64,000 nucleotides of DNA from the NCBI GenBank assembly GCA_019828595.1, contig JAHQRK010000018.1, positions 1-64,000 on the forward strand, written 5' to 3'. Within the stretch, counting starts at the first letter, position 1; every line of letters starts with the position of its first letter. Positions 25,879-36,862 of this stretch are shown here, in pieces. The notes beneath the pieces were generated by a model that was not told where the DNA came from, ran no database searches, and saw nothing but the letters and a program-made list of their open reading frames with translations. The position numbers and the translations under genes are program-made. The DNA comes from Aphanomyces cochlioides. Taxonomy: Eukaryota; Oomycota; Saprolegniomycetes; Saprolegniales; Verrucalvaceae.

Positions 25879-27549
25879 TTAAAAAGCTCTGATCTTAGCT
25901 GATTTCGAAGTCGCAAGCGCCAACAAGATCGGACTCGAGTCAGGGTGAATCATCCAGTGCCATTCCATCCATTCAGAGCTAGGCGTCGGCAAGTGGAACA
26001 CGGGAGCATCCTCTTCAGAAACAATCTCAAACAATCGTGATAACTTGGTCACCAAGATTGAGATCCATTGTTTCGTTGGAGGGACAAAATTGGCTTGGCG
26101 GCAGGCACGGTTGATTTTGTCGAACAAGATCGAAGCTGGCCAAACTCGCTGACACGGAGTCAACAAATGCGACAACTTCGTCATGTGAAGCGAAGCCAAT
26201 ACATTGGCTTGGCCTTGCGTCGATGCAGAGCACTGATCGTATAGGTCTTCGAGTCCAGGCAGATAAGAGTTGTGCCAAAGGGGAACATCCAAAGATGAGA
26301 TGTGATTTGGACAGCCGTACGGAGTCCAGCGGGATTCAAACCAGCTACTCAATAAGGCTTTCCACATTGGAGTGATATTGGGATTCTTGTACAGTTGTCT
26401 GATGAATGCAGAAGAGCCATTTGCCAAGAGGAGATCTCGGGGGGAACCCCATGGATGAAAAGCCTTCTCGAGGAGAGTATAGCCCGGCGTAATCCAGGCG
26501 GACATGGCAGACTTGCGGGGTGGGGTGGTGATGGCTTGAATGCATCTGATCATGACAGAGCGGTTGTGTTGTTGCCATAAAGCAAGTGCATGGTGCAGGC
26601 CTAAGCCACCGGACTTCTTCGGCATGAATATGATCTCCTTTTTGATCAAACGGAGGCCATGGACAGAGGAGGATGGGTTGATTTCTTCACCATGCATAAA
26701 TTGAAGCATGGCCTTGTCGATCTTTTTGGCCAGGTCTTTGTCGGCAGGGACAAAAGCCAGTTGGTACCATAACACAGGCAGACATATGCTGTGCAGGATA
26801 GTGACTTTTCCGGCCATGGTTCGAGCCTTGTAGAGCCACAAAGACAAGCGAGCCACAAACTTCTCAAACACGTAATTGAAACGTGCCAATGGAGAAAGAT
26901 TGGGCGCAACCAAGATACCAAGAGCCTTCACGGGACTGTCGGAAGTAACTTGTAGTGAGGCAAGGTTCCCATTCAACTGGCTGTAGGTCAGAATTTGGGT
27001 CTTGTCTACGTTGAGTCGGAAACCAGACTTGTCGCAAAAGGTTTGAACCAATGCAAGCTGCCGGTGGAGGCACGTCTCATTTGCCGCATAGAGTTGCGAG
27101 TCGTCGGCAAAGTAACTCCCAGTGTGGTAGCGATCCCCACACTTGATGCCATAGTTGGAGTGTTGCCGTAGGAGTTGGCACATCGGTTCCAAAGCGATCA
27201 CAAACAGAAGTGGCGACAGTGGATCACCTTGCAACACACCGCGTGAGATGTGAACTTGCTTGGACAAGAAGCCGTTCACCAAGATGCGAGACTTGCGGCC
27301 CGAGTACAGTACGCGAACCATGTCAACAAAGGTTTCGGGAAAGCCATAGTGACGGAGGACGCGGAGCAAGTACGCGTGGTCCACGCGATCAAAAGCTTTC
27401 TCAAAGTCAAGCAGTGCCACCATCGAGGACGGACTGTGTAGTTTGATGTGGTGCAGCATGTCATCCAGTCGTGCAATATTGGTTTGGATATTGCTTCGAC
27501 GGATAAAGCCTTGCTGGTCCGGGTGGATGATGTGTCGAAGCCGCCACAA
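25879..27549 (-). pseudogene. Reverse transcriptase fragment of LINE-type ORF2
   Basis: A 556-codon open frame (no true ATG start; it is open at its 5' end) carries the reverse transcriptase blocks in order: a GFI motif near the start, motif A with DFEKAFDRVD, motif B with RGVLQGDPLSPLLF, motif C with FADD in place of the more common YADD, and motif D with GFRLNVDKT. Thumb and connection sequence follow. The catalytic aspartates are intact, so the fragment broke recently or has simply lost its 5' part. It ends at a TAA that opens directly into an AT-rich insertion-like stretch. As a truncated copy lacking an endonuclease it is unlikely to be autonomous. Confidence 0.9.
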
Positions 27550-27590
27550 ATGACAAAATGACAGTAGCGTTGTGCTTTGACAATGTTTAG

Positions 27591-28694
27591 TTGTTAAGGA
27601 TTGGTCAGTTTTTGTCCAATGATTGTCATATCTCTAGCGTAACTAAAGGATCGCGTCACATTTCATTGATGTGCAAACTTAATTTAATCAAGTCATGCAC
27701 GGGAAAATAAAAAATATTTATGGGAAATTGTAAGCTGTCCCGTCTTACGCTGCCTCTGAAAAACCTACTCAAGTTACAGAAGTTGTTGAATCAAATTTAT
27801 GACACTTTGAGTGAAATTTGTGCGAAAAGTCCATGACAACCATCATTCCTGTAAACTTCAAGACGAACTTGAGTATTCAGCATGTTTGTTTTACTCCTAA
27901 CCCTATTTTACACATTTTCGAATAGATTATACACGTTTTGTCATTTTCCCGTTTCACCGAACTCGTGACAAACCTTGCATGAAATGCTTCGTTGATAGGA
28001 TCGTCATTGGCATCATGGCCTCCATGGTGGTGTGGAGCGACTCAACACCTAAGTACGTCCACACAATCGACTCGACATACTTTCTGAGTCGAAAGTGTGT
28101 TGAAGCTTGACGCTGAATGTAATTGACTGCTTCAAGAATATGAAGGGGTTACAAAGTACTTGACCATTTGGTTGGATGTGGGTTTGGTTGAGAAAAATGT
28201 TTCTGTCCTAGTCGATAAGATGCGAATAAACTTTGATAGTTGCGTGAATGGTGGTCCAAAATTGTAAAGAATAGAGACATCACTTACTTTCTGTTCTGCA
28301 ATCAAGTTTGTGGAACTTTGGTTTTCCCAGTCCGAAATGATGAAACAACATGCCGCCTCATGGCTGCAAGCTGACACAACGAAGTGGAGAAGTTCTGATG
28401 TGAAGTATGAATTGATCGGAAACGACCGTCATTGTATGCATGAAGCGTTTGGCACTTGATTTTATTTTAACACACTTTCTTTTTCCGTCTTACTTTTCAG
28501 TGAAAACACAGAAAAGAGTAAGTGGAATCTACCTGACATGCAAATTCCAATCGAAAGCTTATTTTGATTCAACAGAAAGCGAAGACAATTTCAAGATCGT
28601 TAGATATTAAAGCCTAACTTCGTTGTCTTGTTAAAACTCCCACAAAGTCTCTGGTGGAAACTTGCGGACTATTTGAAGGCAATATTTCCGGCCT
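27591..28694. other. Gene-poor spacer with a degenerate open frame
   Basis: About 1.1 kb of AT-rich DNA between the retrotransposon and the CLPTM1 3' end. On the minus strand 28132-28377 is an 81-codon open frame, and a further stretch around 27970-28110 can be read in another frame (with LGVESLHTTMEA). Neither resembles a family I recognise, and they may be remnants of an old element. No RNA gene was seen. Confidence 0.4.
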
Positions 28695-31302
28695 TTATTC
28701 TTGCTTCGCGTGTTCACCTACACGAACATCAATAAAAGCGTACTAAGATGTTGAAACTCCTTACCCAAGTCTTCGTGTCGTCGCGAGTTATCAACAGGAT
28801 AAATCCAACGCTGATACAAGTAAATGAAAAAAATAATGTCATCGCGGAAACAGCTATATAGAGATGTCATTTTTCGAAATGGAAGCTCAGTACCTGATGC
28901 GATGCATTGTTGGCATTTGGATAATAAAGGCAAACAGGTCATCAATAAAAGTGTTGAGAGCACTAGTTGAATTTATGAGATAATTCTTTTCAAACAAGGC
29001 AACCGATAGATTAAAAATCGCCATGGCAAATGAGCAACACTCTTTAATTTGTAGTTGAGGTACAATCTGTATGAGGCACAGCAATTCATAGATTTTAAAT
29101 TAGGTACGTACTGAGGAGTCATTGTTATAAATCCTAGAGCATTTGATAAAACTCCACTTCGGTGCTTTTCAACTTACCAAATGTATAAACGAATCCAGTG
29201 AGGCTTCCAAGTATCCAGCTGTAGAAGCTTGTGTGATCTTGATAGAGCAAAGAAAATACGGGATATCCAATTAATACAGGATACAAGATGAAGCCCATGT
29301 ACGTCATTGCAAGCGTATCAATTTCATCAGTCTATTCATAACCTCATATGCAGTCGTAGATTTGATATAGTACCTCAGAAGAGCCTTCAGCTTGAGAGCG
29401 CGTGAATTCAACTTTGATGATTGTTCTCCATGAAACTGAAAACTTTGGACTTGTTGCACGCCCAATCTTCCACACTTGGATGACAATACTAATCCCACTT
29501 GGAACTAGCACGAGTAAAGTTGTTTGCTGCTCCATGAGGTACAGAAAGACCTATAACATATTAATTCAAGTTAAAAGAAATCAATACTATTGTTTGAGAA
29601 ATTAATGAAGTGAACATGGAGCGAACCGAGATGCCAATTAAGCTCTCGTTTTGTTGCCAAAATGCAATATCGCTTTTGAATGCCAACCAATCAAACAAAA
29701 TATGAAGCATAGAAACAGCCATGGTCACAGCAAGCAAGTATGGGTTCGTATCTGCTATCTGACAAGTGTTGAATAGTTCTGAATACTCAAGTCTTAAAAT
29801 TTTATTACCATGGAGCGCATGTTATCAATTTCGTCGTCTCCAAATCTGTCAGCAAACATTTCAGTAAGTCGTGAAGCCTTGATACATACCCCAGTTCCTT
29901 TTGTTGTCGCAAAGCATTCTCAAAAGTCATCATCATTTGCCATCTGCAACAAGTTAATCTGATGAAGGCACAATGTGTCACCTTGCGTATGACATTGGTT
30001 CATAGCTCAATTTAAGAGGGAGTTCAGTCACAGAGCGATTGAGGTTGATTAACTTTTCGCTTGTCAATCCCATTTCGTCGACGTACATCACAGGTAGATA
30101 CTACGTCATACATACGCTTGATAAACAGAAGCACTAACTTACTCTCCACCCTTGATTTTCAACGTGTTCCATGCGAAGATTATGAAATACCAAGTGAGGC
30201 ACCTATATCAAATATGTTCAGGAGGGTTCTTCTACATTGACTGTACTTCTGCAATCGGGTACTTTTTAAAGCACGTGACAATTCGCACTGCCATGTGCTA
30301 TTGGGTGAAAGTGAGAAGATCAAACGCCATTTAAATCATACCGGCTTCCAGTATGATATGATATCAGAAGTCAAAGCTGGATCGTCTCCATGAAGTTCTC
30401 CTGGGAGAACAATAGGCTCATTCTTCGGTTCGACGTTTGCTATTCATTTATTTAACCGCTATTTGCAACATGATGACCCACTTAGCGAGCTGTTCCAAAA
30501 AAAGTTCAACAAGCGTTTGGAATTCTTCAAATTTCGGCGCTCGGAGAACTACTTCTCATCAAAGAAACATGGATGTAGGAAATTTACCTTGGTCAAAGGC
30601 GTGACTTGATGGAGCGTTCGAAGCTTGTGGTAATTTGATTTACGGGGATCCGGAGATGCTCCACGCTGAGTCAAATGGACATGCAAATATACAGTCTCTT
30701 CAATAATTGTAAAATCAATATCTGAGGAGAGTGATTACCGTTGTTTCGAATTCGCTTCCACATTGCATTGGGTAATCGTTTTGTTGAATTTGACTCTCTC
30801 TGGTCATGTATAGAAATATTCAAGTCAATGCTTCGCTCGTTGTCTTTCCAATCAAACGTGAGGTCCCGAAACATACCGACAAGGACCACTCGCGAACTCG
30901 TAAAGTCGGAAACTTCCTATAAGCACTTCTCATAAGCCAAAATCGTGTGCAAACATACCCAAGTCGCTCTTGAAGAAATGTAGCATTCACCGTCCATTAG
31001 CTGTCCTTCCTACAAACGTTGATGCTCGAATAAAACAAATCAAGACCAACATACATTCCACAAAGGCCCAAGAAATGGATCATCGGGCTGCAAAACAAAC
31101 TTTGGAAACATTATGCTGTACATCTATGGAAGATAATCAATGTGGCATCCTGGTGGGACTGCAGAATGTCCACCTGATGCGCAGTATAGCCAAAGTAGAG
31201 ACTCTACAAGCCACTTGAGACAAATAAGTTGAAGATATGAGTAGATACAAAAAGCAGTATCGACACAGAGGTCCCATTAATCCACTTGAAGAGCTGCAAC
31301 AT
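28695..31302 (-). CDS. CLPTM1: CLPTM1-family multi-pass membrane protein, 21 exons, 587 aa
   Basis: CLPTM1 (cleft lip and palate transmembrane protein 1) family members are endomembrane proteins; in animals they are linked to receptor trafficking and to the related lipid scramblase CLPTM1L. I joined 21 exons with introns of 37-50 bp. The coding exons sum to exactly 588 codons including TAA. Exon boundaries (high to low): 31302-31215, 31173-31160, 31123-31055, 31009-30959, 30916-30739, 30697-30588, 30548-30482, 30439-30342, 30297-30247, 30202-30143, 30100-29982, 29943-29890, 29845-29809, 29758-29588, 29550-29374, 29331-29178, 29133-29112, 29066-29004, 28962-28894, 28853-28765, 28717-28695. Hallmarks: an N-terminal membrane anchor, then the large lumenal domain, NPYLLAVTM, FLYLMEQ, GFITMTPQLYLNYKLKSVAH, ALNTFIDDLFAFII, and FRDDIIFFIYLYQRWIYPVD near the C-terminus. 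An in-frame TGA lies four codons upstream of TTG-proximal sequence, fixing the ATG at 31302. One exon is only 14 nt. The N-terminal joins are less certain than the rest. Confidence 0.93.
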
Positions 31303-32016
31303 GTTCCCTTGATGACGTGGTTGCTGTCAAGATGCTGAGCCCAGTCGACAATCTGACATGGTGGGCTTTTCTTCTGATTGTCTAACCAAACGGCAGAAAT
31401 CTCCAACATGACACCACAACACTAGTCAAGATTCCATGACAGCATTCGCTCACACCATTTCTACTTCACTCACCATGCCATTCGATGCGCGGACACACGG
31501 AGCTGCTAAAACGACGACATGCACAGACGCACAATGTAAGAAATGAAGTGATACACGTTACCTTTTGACGACATGATGAATTTCCATGACATTGGTTTCC
31601 AACTGTAGATATATTTTCGTCATTTAAGAGCCCACACGTCGCCTGGACGTTCTCTCACTCAAGCAACTGTACAATTGTGAGCAGCTTCGCTCTCATCAGC
31701 ACTGACGCATCCCCAATGTCTCGTTTGCAGACTTCCAAATCAAACAAATATCATAATACAACAGCCAAAGCAAACAGTCGAGGTTAAGAAAATAGTAAGC
31801 AGATGCAGGTAAAGAAAGGTCGAAGCAGCGCCATAGATGTTAACAGTAAGTAGAGATTCCTTATGCTGAAATGATGCACCTCAAACAGGACACGTTTTAA
31901 GGGAAATTTGATTTCGAACTAATTTTAAAGAACTAATATGACGCGTCAAAATAGCTCAGAACAAACGCAGTTGAAGGTTCCGTTTGGTTTGGCGTGGCCT
32001 CCATCCACATTTCGGC
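31303..32016. other. Divergent intergenic region between CLPTM1-like and the next gene
   Basis: About 710 bp separate the two divergent ATGs, so it should contain both promoters. No clear TATA box or repeated operator stands out to me. The open frame at 31956-32429 on the minus strand is antisense to the next gene and is not supported. Confidence 0.5.
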
Positions 32017-34202
32017 ATGAAGACATCAAAACGGTTGGCGAACGGAGCAAAATCGGAAGACAAGGAGCGTCGTCGGGCGTTAAGTACTCCTGGCCGTAAA
32101 AATATATCTGCAGCGTCGGTGTCCCCGCCGAGAGATTCTAACGCAACGAGATTCCGGATGCATGTCAAGGTAACTGGACATAGAGTTCGCAGACGAGTTA
32201 TACGCTTGTAGGAAGATACAAAACATGAAGCCGTAGTGAACAATGATGCATCGAAACTGACGAAGAAACACCCTACTTCTGCCTCGAACAGCCGGGATGG
32301 CTTGAGGGGTGATGAAAGCGAAATTGTCCCTTCCAACGCCACTCTCAAAAATGAAGTACTGCACATAAAACGCGCTGGTGTCGATCCAAGCCAACGCGTG
32401 GTACAAGCTCGAAGTCTCTCCATGCGCACTCAGACGTACCCAGAGGCGTCGCCAAGTTCCAAAGCACGTGTCAAAGTACAAAAGGACCTATCAACTATGA
32501 AGCGACTCAAGTCCCCCAATTTTAATAAGCTTCGAGATGCAGATTCGAAAGACGCACAGCGTGTGAATGACTTACAATCGGCAAAGATGCAAAAGCGAAA
32601 ACCAAAGCAACAATTGCATGCAAAGGCTAAACGCAACAAGATTCGAGAACAAACAAGATTTCACAAGGTCAACAAAGGTCTCCAATCCGTTCATGAGGAT
32701 CACATTGTGAAAGAAGAAATTGAAGACTTCGGTTCAGATTCGGGTGACTCCGATCCACGCATGGTGAGTCAACCTTCTTGGCTTGTTTGTTTATCAGATT
32801 ACAGGGATTGAATCAACCACTTGAGGAGGATTGGGCATGGAAAATGCTTGATCGCCACTACTTTAAGCCACTAGCAACAGTAAGTTAGACACAAGTTGCT
32901 CATGGATATATGAATTTGCAACGTAGTCCTCAATCACTCAGTTTGAACAGATTCGGGCGCAACAGTTGTGCCTTGTTGCTTCAAACATGGATTATGTGCA
33001 TGGATTCACAAAGTCTGAAGTTGAATGCATCAAGCGTGAGTCGATGAACAGTCAGACTGATCCCATCAATATCCCAAATCGAGGACGGTTTTATAAAGAT
33101 ATATGGGAAGAAGAAGAATATTTAGAACAGCTAAAAACAATTGCCCGAGAAATGAATTGTTCGGACAATGTCGCTAAGTTCGCACTCCACCAAGATGACA
33201 GTGATTTGGTGTCTCGTTACGAAGTCGAGTTATTTGAACAAAGTTTGCAACGTCTAGAAACTGCTGAGCTCCAACAACGGTCTGACACGATAGATCATCC
33301 AGCATCATGGGGGAAAGTTTGGCCGTGCCCAGCGGTAAGAATATGTCTGAATGAGTTTTCTGTGATGATGAATGAGTAGTCGGAACAAGTACATCCTGCG
33401 TGCTGGAGCAAAACGCCATCTGACGGTGCAGAAAGTGACGAGATATCCACAGCTATTCAGTCTTGCGTCAAAGCTCTAATACCCCAAGCAATGTCGAATT
33501 GGCAGAAGATGCGAGACATATATGGTTCGCAAACTTTACCAAGCTAACTAAACTGCAAATAGATCGAATGCTCGAAGAAATTGAGCTGGATCCAATATTT
33601 GAGCGGGAGCGGAATCTAACGTCGGAGATCGAATCATATTACCAGCGCTGGAAACAACTGAAAACACCATTCCATGAAAAGATGACTCTTTCTGAGAGCC
33701 GACTTGCCTCAAAAATTCGAGAATATGGTGCAAACCGTGCTGGAGCGATAACATTTGCAGCTCATTTCGCCCTGTGCGTATCAATTACGATGTCAAGTTC
33801 ACATGTTATGTTAGAACTTTGCAACTTGGTGATGGAATTGACTACTTGGATCACACTGGCTTGTGGGAGCCGGGTTATGTCGTCGACATATTTGTTGAAG
33901 GTCAAAGTGTCCTAAGTCATGTCAAAATTCAAATGTCACGTCAAGGATCGATATCCCAAGAGTGGTGTTGTGTATACAGTGGCCGCATCATGCCTCCTGG
34001 AACAAGCACTCTCCGCACAGCCCCTGTACTCAATGTAAAAATTCATCCAACACATCAAAACGACACCTGCGTTATCGTCAACCACAATGTTATCGTGCCA
34101 GTTGCTTTAAAAGTAGCCGCAATGGATGAAGGAGATATTACACCACTAGATGCTTTACCGACAATCAAGCAATTAGAAAGCGTGCACCACTCTAATATAT
34201 AG
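32017..34202 (+). CDS. Unknown 644-aa protein, seven exons, possible Tudor-like C-terminus
   Basis: I do not recognise this protein. Exons 32017-32169, 32212-32763, 32805-32879, 32927-33334, 33380-33425, 33461-33773 and 33815-34202 use GT..AG introns of 35-47 bp and sum to 645 codons including the stop, which supports the model. The N-terminal third is basic and rich in K, R, S and Q, probably disordered. The middle is helical and charged (with DIWEEEEYLEQL and KLQIDRMLEEIE). The C-terminal part has LWEPGYVVDIFVEG followed by EWCCVYSGRIMPPGTST, a spacing reminiscent of small beta-barrel folds such as Tudor or MBT domains; that is only a resemblance. The ATG at 32017 is the first in frame after the start of the open stretch. 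It lies 143 bp upstream of the EF-hand gene on the same strand. Confidence 0.75.
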
Positions 34203-34344
34203 TTATTTACATTGCTATCCGTCGATTGTCCTTCTCATGGTGCAAATGAAATGTTCATAGGCAGTTTCGCCAGTCAATAAGCAACTAAAAATAGCTGATA
34301 AAAATACGAGACAGTGAGGAAGGCATCAAGACAAACCGTGCGCG

Positions 34345-36355
34345 ATGGAGATCAAATGTCCACGTCGAATGCATGAGAAGTCTCAAGCACGCCTCCTGGC
34401 TGAAGACAAATATGTAATGGTTCCAAGAGTGAAAACGAGAAAAAGAATCCATGTTGGATGGACAAATTTGCACTTGTCCAAATCATCGTCAACCCCAAAC
34501 TTGATGCCGACGGTAAAAACAGGTGAAGTGTCCCCATTCGAGAGACTAAGCGCCCCATCCATTCATACACATACTCAAGATGATCATTTGATGGTTGAAA
34601 GGTCAAATACGATTGTCTTATCCCCTGTGAAATGCTCACCCCGACCCCATGAAGTCAAGTTGAGCCGTGATACCCAAAATCCTTCTGTTTCGTTGGAAAG
34701 ACTTTCCTTGAAATCCACCACAGCAGAGGAAGAACCCATAGAAAGACATGCCAGGTATCAACTGGACAAAGCACTCTTTGTCAAGAATCGAAACAAAATC
34801 CGAAATCGAGTTGCTACAAAGTTTGGTTCGATGAGAGCAATGTTTCGTGCGTTTGATGAGAATGGAAGTGGGGGAGTGTCTTATGAGCAATTCAACAAAT
34901 CAATCGAGTTTCTTGGTACGCTTTCTGAAAAGAATACCTGTTTCTCATCGTCGTTTAGGCTTGGACATTGATGAATCCGATCAGAGATTGCTATTTAACA
35001 TGGTTGACACCAACGGAAACAACTCAATCGACTTCAAGGAATTTTCAGAGATGTTTGAGGCCGAACCTATGCGAAACAGTTTTGTCGACACCGGTAATTG
35101 TGCAGAAAGTCTGAAAGCTCGACCACCACCGTTAAATTTATCTCCTCGAACTATGACACGAATTAAAGCATTTCAAGAAGACCTTGCACAAAAATTGCTG
35201 AAAAAGCATGTTTCCCAGCAAGTTGCATATGGGTCTCATTCAAAAGGTCAGTTTTAATCTAGATTTGAACTCAAGGTTTACAGTGCTTCTCAATGCATTT
35301 CGGCACATGGACAATGACGGCGACGGATGTTTGACCTACGACGAGCTGAAAAATGCTCTGGGGAGAGAAATGCTTGATTTGGATATAGATCCGAATGAAC
35401 TTGATGCCATGGTCACCACTATTGATAGCGATAAGAATGGCCTCATCTCATTTAAGGTAGTGTGCCATCGATTGATATCCTGTTTATTTTGTGGTAGGAA
35501 TTTATTAGTTATTTTTCTGCAAAGGCTGACGGTGAACAGACCGACATATTCCTCTCCAGGAGAAAACAAGAACTAGAACAACTGGGTTCCAATGCAAACC
35601 AAATTGCTGGTTCACGACCTATATTTGTCGACTTCGATGAACGCAAGCCTCTTGATCCATTACCAAATCCCCGCCAATTACCTGATTTCGAGGATGAACC
35701 TGGTTGCATGCAGGAACGTTTGTGCAGGACTACTTTGGAACACTTGACGAGCACATCACCCCCAAAACTAGAAAATCAAGTCAAGAAGGCTGACACATCT
35801 CCGGAAAATGTTGACAAGATTTTTTCGTCCTTGGGGCATAAAAGCCACTCCCAGGGGAGAAGGAAGTATGCCACAATAGATTGGGAGCGCATTGGCGTTG
35901 GTGGCAATGGTGTTGACAGGGCCTCGTCGTATTTTATGCCTGAGTCCGATCGTTTTGTTACAACACATCAGGAGCAATTCAGTCCAGTTACAAAAGACCG
36001 TATGCGAGTGGGTATCCCCCAGCACGACTTGGAAAAGAAACAAAAGAGATTACAAGCTCGCAACGAGAGAACGTACCACAACATGTTGCGCATGCAACAC
36101 AACAAGGAGTATCGAATCAAACTGAGCGATTGGGGGGAACAATCACGGCTACGAATAAAAGCTAAACAGCGTTATGGCTACAATGACCAAATTATAAAAA
36201 AAGAAGAGCAGGCATTTGCGCACAAGAGCAAGATGGCCAAGAAACCAGGTGGTGCAAGTTTTCATCGAATGTGGGCGGGAAGTTTGGAATCTCAATTCAA
36301 CTCACAGCCATGGGGAGTTACTCCGAGCTCGATTGAGGACCCGCTTGATCACTAA
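34345..36355 (+). CDS. EF-hand calcium-binding protein, four exons, 629 aa
   Basis: Exons 34345-34915, 34959-35246, 35284-35456 and 35498-36355 sum to 630 codons with TAA. Four EF-hand loops are visible at about residues 171-182 (DENGSGGVSYEQ), 207-218 (DTNGNNSIDFKE), 296-307 (DNDGDGCLTYDE) and 334-345 (DSDKNGLISFKE). The first has Gln instead of Glu/Asp at position 12, so it may bind calcium weakly or not at all; the other three are canonical. The last Glu of loop 4 is supplied by the next exon, an independent check on the splice. About 165 basic, Ser-rich residues precede the EF-hands and a long KR/E-rich, partly helical tail of 285 residues follows. No kinase or membrane segment is present, so it is a sensor or scaffold and not a CDPK. 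The partner is unknown. Confidence 0.9.
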
Positions 36356-36862
36356 TTTTCCACAAGCAAGTGCGCCAACTAAGTCGTCCAAAGTCAGACC
36401 AAGTATCACACTTCATCGTTTGAAGCTCAATTTAATTACATTTACAATTTGTTGAAGCGTTTGGAGTTAGATGAGGCTACATTACTTCAAGTAACACATT
36501 TCAATCGGCACTTTGTCTTCATTCAATCTTGTAATGTCGGACCGCCGAGGATATCCATGGACATTGTACTTACGAAAATTTGATGGTGTCACGTGGTATG
36601 CAATCATCCCATCCCTCGAAATATTTTAGCAGTTGAGTTCTTCGAACGGATTTGATTGTTTGATGCAAAGACCAATAGAAAATGCTTCAACCGACTCACT
36701 TGGTTGAACTTCAGCCTCCTCTACTCAAGTTTATTGGCTCAAAGAGCTGGGATGCAATCGTTACCCTTTTAGTAGGTGTTAGTGAAGATCCCTTAGTAAC
36801 CGGAACTTTGTGATTGGTTCACTGAGTGAAACTGGTTTGTAACTGAACTCAAATGCTTGATC
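36356..36862. other. Intergenic region
   Basis: About 500 bp between two genes on the plus strand. It should hold the 3' end of the EF-hand gene and the promoter of the next one. I see no gene or notable repeat. Confidence 0.5.

Larger units (their letters stand above)
25160..27590 (-). mobile_element. 5'-truncated, degenerate non-LTR (LINE-type) retrotransposon
   Basis: The minus strand encodes the reverse transcriptase and the C-terminal zinc-binding region typical of plant and protist LINE-like ORF2 proteins, in the expected order. No endonuclease domain or ORF1 precedes the reverse transcriptase: recognisable sequence begins just upstream of 27549 and is followed upstream by ordinary AT-rich DNA. 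The 5' end is therefore missing, as is usual for target-primed integration. The two coding parts are separated by an AT-rich stretch with stops (about 25812-25884). The element lies directly against the satellite array with its 3' end toward it. Confidence 0.88.

Noticed and set aside
31956..32481. Minus-strand open frames of 133-157 codons
   Set aside because: They are antisense to the plus-strand gene at 32017-34202, whose exons close to a whole number of codons.
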